Assembly: GCA_963772295.1 (NCBI GenBank)
Contig: CAVYWO010000005.1
Location: 1-64,000, forward strand
Direction of reading: 5' to 3'
Source of the DNA: AP-15 sp963772295
GTDB lineage: Bacteria > Pseudomonadota > Alphaproteobacteria > ATCC43930 > CGMCC-115725
Length of the DNA: 64,000 nt
Shown here: positions 62,516 through 64,000 of the stretch, one piece after another
Layout: every line of letters starts with the position of its first letter
How positions within the stretch are numbered: position 1 is the stretch's first letter
Made by a program: the position numbers and the translations under genes
Notes under the pieces: model-generated
What the model saw: the letters and a program-made list of their open reading frames with translations, nothing else
What the model was told of the DNA's origin: nothing
Database searches by the model: none

Positions 62516-63157
62516 CTAGGAGGACTTTCCGATAAGGCTGTCGGTCTTGCGGTCGAGGGCCGCGATCAGGCCGTCGATGCCGCCCTTTCTCAGGATGGCG
62601 GCGAATTCGGACCGGCGCGTCGCCACTTCGCTGATCGCGCTGTCGAGATAGATGTCGGAGATCAGCCAGCCCACGCTATTGCGGCGCATGATGTAGTCGA
62701 CTTTCACCGGCTCACCGTTGGCCTTGATGATCTGGCTCTGCACCAATACCCCGAAGGAGGCGGCCTGCTCGCCGTTGACCTCGAACCTCTGCCCGTCATA
62801 GCTGTCGAAGCGGTCGGCGTAGACCGCCGAGATGTAGCGTCCGTAGCTTTGAGTGGCTCTCTGACGCTGCGCCTCGTTCAGGCCCGCCCAGGAAGGCCCG
62901 ATCGAAAGCCGCGCCATCAGCGGGATGTCGAACACCCTGCCGACCACCGGCGCCAGGCGGGCATAGCGCCCACTTTCCCCGAGAGTCCGAGCGTCCTTCA
63001 TCGTGGCGACCAGCGTCTGGTAAAGGCTTCGCACACTGTCTTGGGGGCTTGCCGGGAGAGCGGCCGACTCGGCGGATATCCCGACGGCGAGCAGCAAGCC
63101 GAGACCGATAGAGGCCAACCGGCGTGAGCTGGTCGCGCTAAAATGGCCGTGATTCAT
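62516..63157 (-). CDS. MlaC/Ttg2D-type phospholipid-binding protein
   Basis: 213 residues with GAGGAG upstream of the ATG at 63157. The signal peptide is RRLASIGLGLLLAVGISAES. The mature part SVRSLYQTLVATMKDARTLG, GRYARLAPVVGRVFDIPLMA, WAGLNEAQRQRATQSYGRYI, YADRFDSYDGQRFEVNGEQA and DYIMRRNSVGWLISDIYLDS matches MlaC, the periplasmic carrier that moves phospholipids between the outer membrane and the MlaFEDB complex. HpnM-like relatives serve hopanoid transport. The other mla genes are not in the window, so the partner is unknown. Confidence 0.9.
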   Translation of the reverse strand: MNHGHFSATSSRRLASIGLGLLLAVGISAESAALPASPQDSVRSLYQTLVATMKDARTLGESGRYARLAPVVGRVFDIPLMARLSIGPSWAGLNEAQRQRATQSYGRYISAVYADRFDSYDGQRFEVNGEQAASFGVLVQSQIIKANGEPVKVDYIMRRNSVGWLISDIYLDSAISEVATRRSEFAAILRKGGIDGLIAALDRKTDSLIGKSS

Positions 63158-63222
63158 GGGTAATTACTCCTCTCTCCAGCGCGGGCGAAACTCGAGATTG
63201 ACGCGGTGCCGAATTGACCCCT

Positions 63223-63513
63223 TCAATGCACAGCATTCAATCCGCTCGAAATCCCGGCAGCCCATTGCGGCGACCGGCCGGCCCCGGCGGGAAGGCCGCA
63301 CACCGCGGCGCCTCCGAGCACGTCCGCCAACAGCTCCACGACGTAGTCATCGCCGCTGCTCGCGAGAGCCACGGCCACGTGCGGATTCTCGGTGTAGTAC
63401 CGGCGGCGGATCGGGTCCCAATCAAAACCGGCGGTGTTTGCGCTAGCCCTCTCTTCCGGCCGGCAGCGATAGTAGAATTGATAGGTGAGGGGATCGAACC
63501 GGAGTTTCGGCAT
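63223..63513 (-). CDS. Small hypothetical protein with a helicase-N-terminus-like motif
   Basis: 96 residues; the ATG at 63513 has AAGGAGAG six bases upstream. MPKLRFDPLTYQFYYRCRPE, then AGFDWDPIRRRYYTENPHVA and DDYVVELLADVLGG resemble the small N-terminal domain seen before SNF2/DEAD-type helicases of phages and plasmids (AGF.WD...R.WYT). The helicase itself is absent. It may be a free-standing or truncated form. No other hint of function. Confidence 0.5.
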   Translation of the reverse strand: MPKLRFDPLTYQFYYRCRPEERASANTAGFDWDPIRRRYYTENPHVAVALASSGDDYVVELLADVLGGAAVCGLPAGAGRSPQWAAGISSGLNAVH

Positions 63514-63671
63514 TGCATCTCTCCTTCCGAGATCGGATGCCGCAGGCAATCCGTACGCTGACTAAATACCGCTGCTTGCACTCCAGTCGAGTTAGGTTGG
63601 GTAAACCCTGGTGAGTTGTGGTAAGCGGAGGTTGGGCCGAGGCGCCTCGAGCCGAGCGCCGCCCTGCCGGG

Positions 63672-64000
63672 TCAATAGCGGTAGATACCGCGGCCGGACT
63701 TTCGCCCCAGATAGCCGGCCGCCACCATCTCCTTGAGCAGCGGGCAAGGCCGGTATTTGGGATCGGCGAGGTCGTCGTGGATTGCCTGCATCATGTCGAG
63801 CAGAACGTCGAGCCCGATCAGGTCGGCGATCGCCAATGGGCCGATAGGATGGTTGCAGCCGAGCTTCATACCCTGGTCGATTTCGGTCGGACCGGCATCG
63901 CCCTCGGCCAGCACGAAGAGCGCCTCGTTGATCATCGGCAGCAGAATGCGGTTGACAAGGAACCCCGGCCTGCTTTGGACCGTGATCGGCGATTTGCCCA
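63672..64000 (-). CDS. 3-hydroxyacyl-CoA dehydrogenase, C-terminal part (cut by the window edge)
   Basis: The visible 109 residues include SPITVQSRPGFLVNRILLPM, INEALFVLAEGDAGPTEIDQ, GMKLGCNHPIGPLAIADLIG, LDVLLDMMQAIHDDLADPKY and GYLGRKSGRGIYRY. This is the C-terminal domain of short 3-hydroxybutyryl-CoA dehydrogenases (FadB2/PaaH/Hbd type), with the GRGIYRY ending. The NAD-binding domain lies outside the window. It would oxidise 3-hydroxyacyl-CoA with NAD in fatty acid or polyhydroxybutyrate metabolism. Confidence 0.9.
   Translation of the reverse strand, partial: GKSPITVQSRPGFLVNRILLPMINEALFVLAEGDAGPTEIDQGMKLGCNHPIGPLAIADLIGLDVLLDMMQAIHDDLADPKYRPCPLLKEMVAAGYLGRKSGRGIYRY

Overview
The window reads as GC-rich alphaproteobacterial chromosome, probably Rhodospirillales or a relative. 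The clues are the serC-serA / hisZ-purA order, an isc-type iron-sulfur operon leading into tenA and mnmA, an elongator tRNA-Met of alphaproteobacterial type, and dispersed palindromic repeats of the kind common in that class. The genus cannot be fixed by eye.

Positions 1 to about 34,850 form a mosaic accessory region. Intact catabolic or detoxification genes alternate with truncated, frameshifted or nonsense-mutated ones: SDRs, enoyl-CoA hydratases, acyl-CoA synthetases, MBL hydrolases, GST, alpha/beta hydrolases, an FAD oxidoreductase and a nitronate monooxygenase, with MarR, LysR and AraC regulators. No transposase is visible, so the shuffling seems to have run through repeats. The main ones are a near-identical direct repeat of about 1.97 kb (8011-9978 and 31310-33277), an AraC-regulator module present three times (about 11876-12990, 21438-22884, 26197-27509), and a 173 bp piece of an acyl-CoA synthetase copied at 23367-23539. 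Many genes break exactly at the edges of these repeats. Working sub-clusters probably remain: an aromatic or fatty acyl-CoA cluster (13.1-18.0 kb), a globin/1-Cys peroxiredoxin/persulfide dioxygenase-rhodanese cassette (22.9-25.4 kb), an FAD oxidoreductase/nitronate monooxygenase/SDR group (27.5-30.9 kb), and an orphan OmpR-type response regulator (33.2 kb).

From 34.85 kb onward the content is mostly conserved. An orphan phage-type terminase pair (34.9-36.8 kb, minus strand) has a consensus sigma-70 promoter placed for leaderless translation. It is followed by serC, a small GxxExxY PD-(D/E)XK-type gene flanked by perfect 17 bp inverted repeats plus a decayed tandem copy, serA, a large class III cyclase/AAA gene that appears inserted between serA and hisZ, hisZ and purA. 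A VapBC remnant, a PspA-like/DUF2491/TAXI-like operon on the minus strand and an alpha/beta hydrolase come next.

The block at 51.5-58.2 kb is one tightly overlapping plus-strand run: cysE, iscR, two cysteine desulfurases, iscA, a short Hsp70-like protein in the place expected for hscBA, fdx, tenA and mnmA, then tRNA-Met. It links sulfur acquisition, Fe-S assembly and tRNA thiolation. The right end holds an AaeA/DUF1656/AaeB-like efflux operon, an MlaC-type lipid-binding protein, a small hypothetical gene and the 3' part of a 3-hydroxyacyl-CoA dehydrogenase cut by the window edge.

Single-base frameshifts also hit otherwise conserved genes in the right half (cyclase, FUSC pump, membrane-fusion protein). 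Some frameshifts may therefore be assembly indels. The truncations, duplications and in-frame stop codons in the left half are harder to explain that way.
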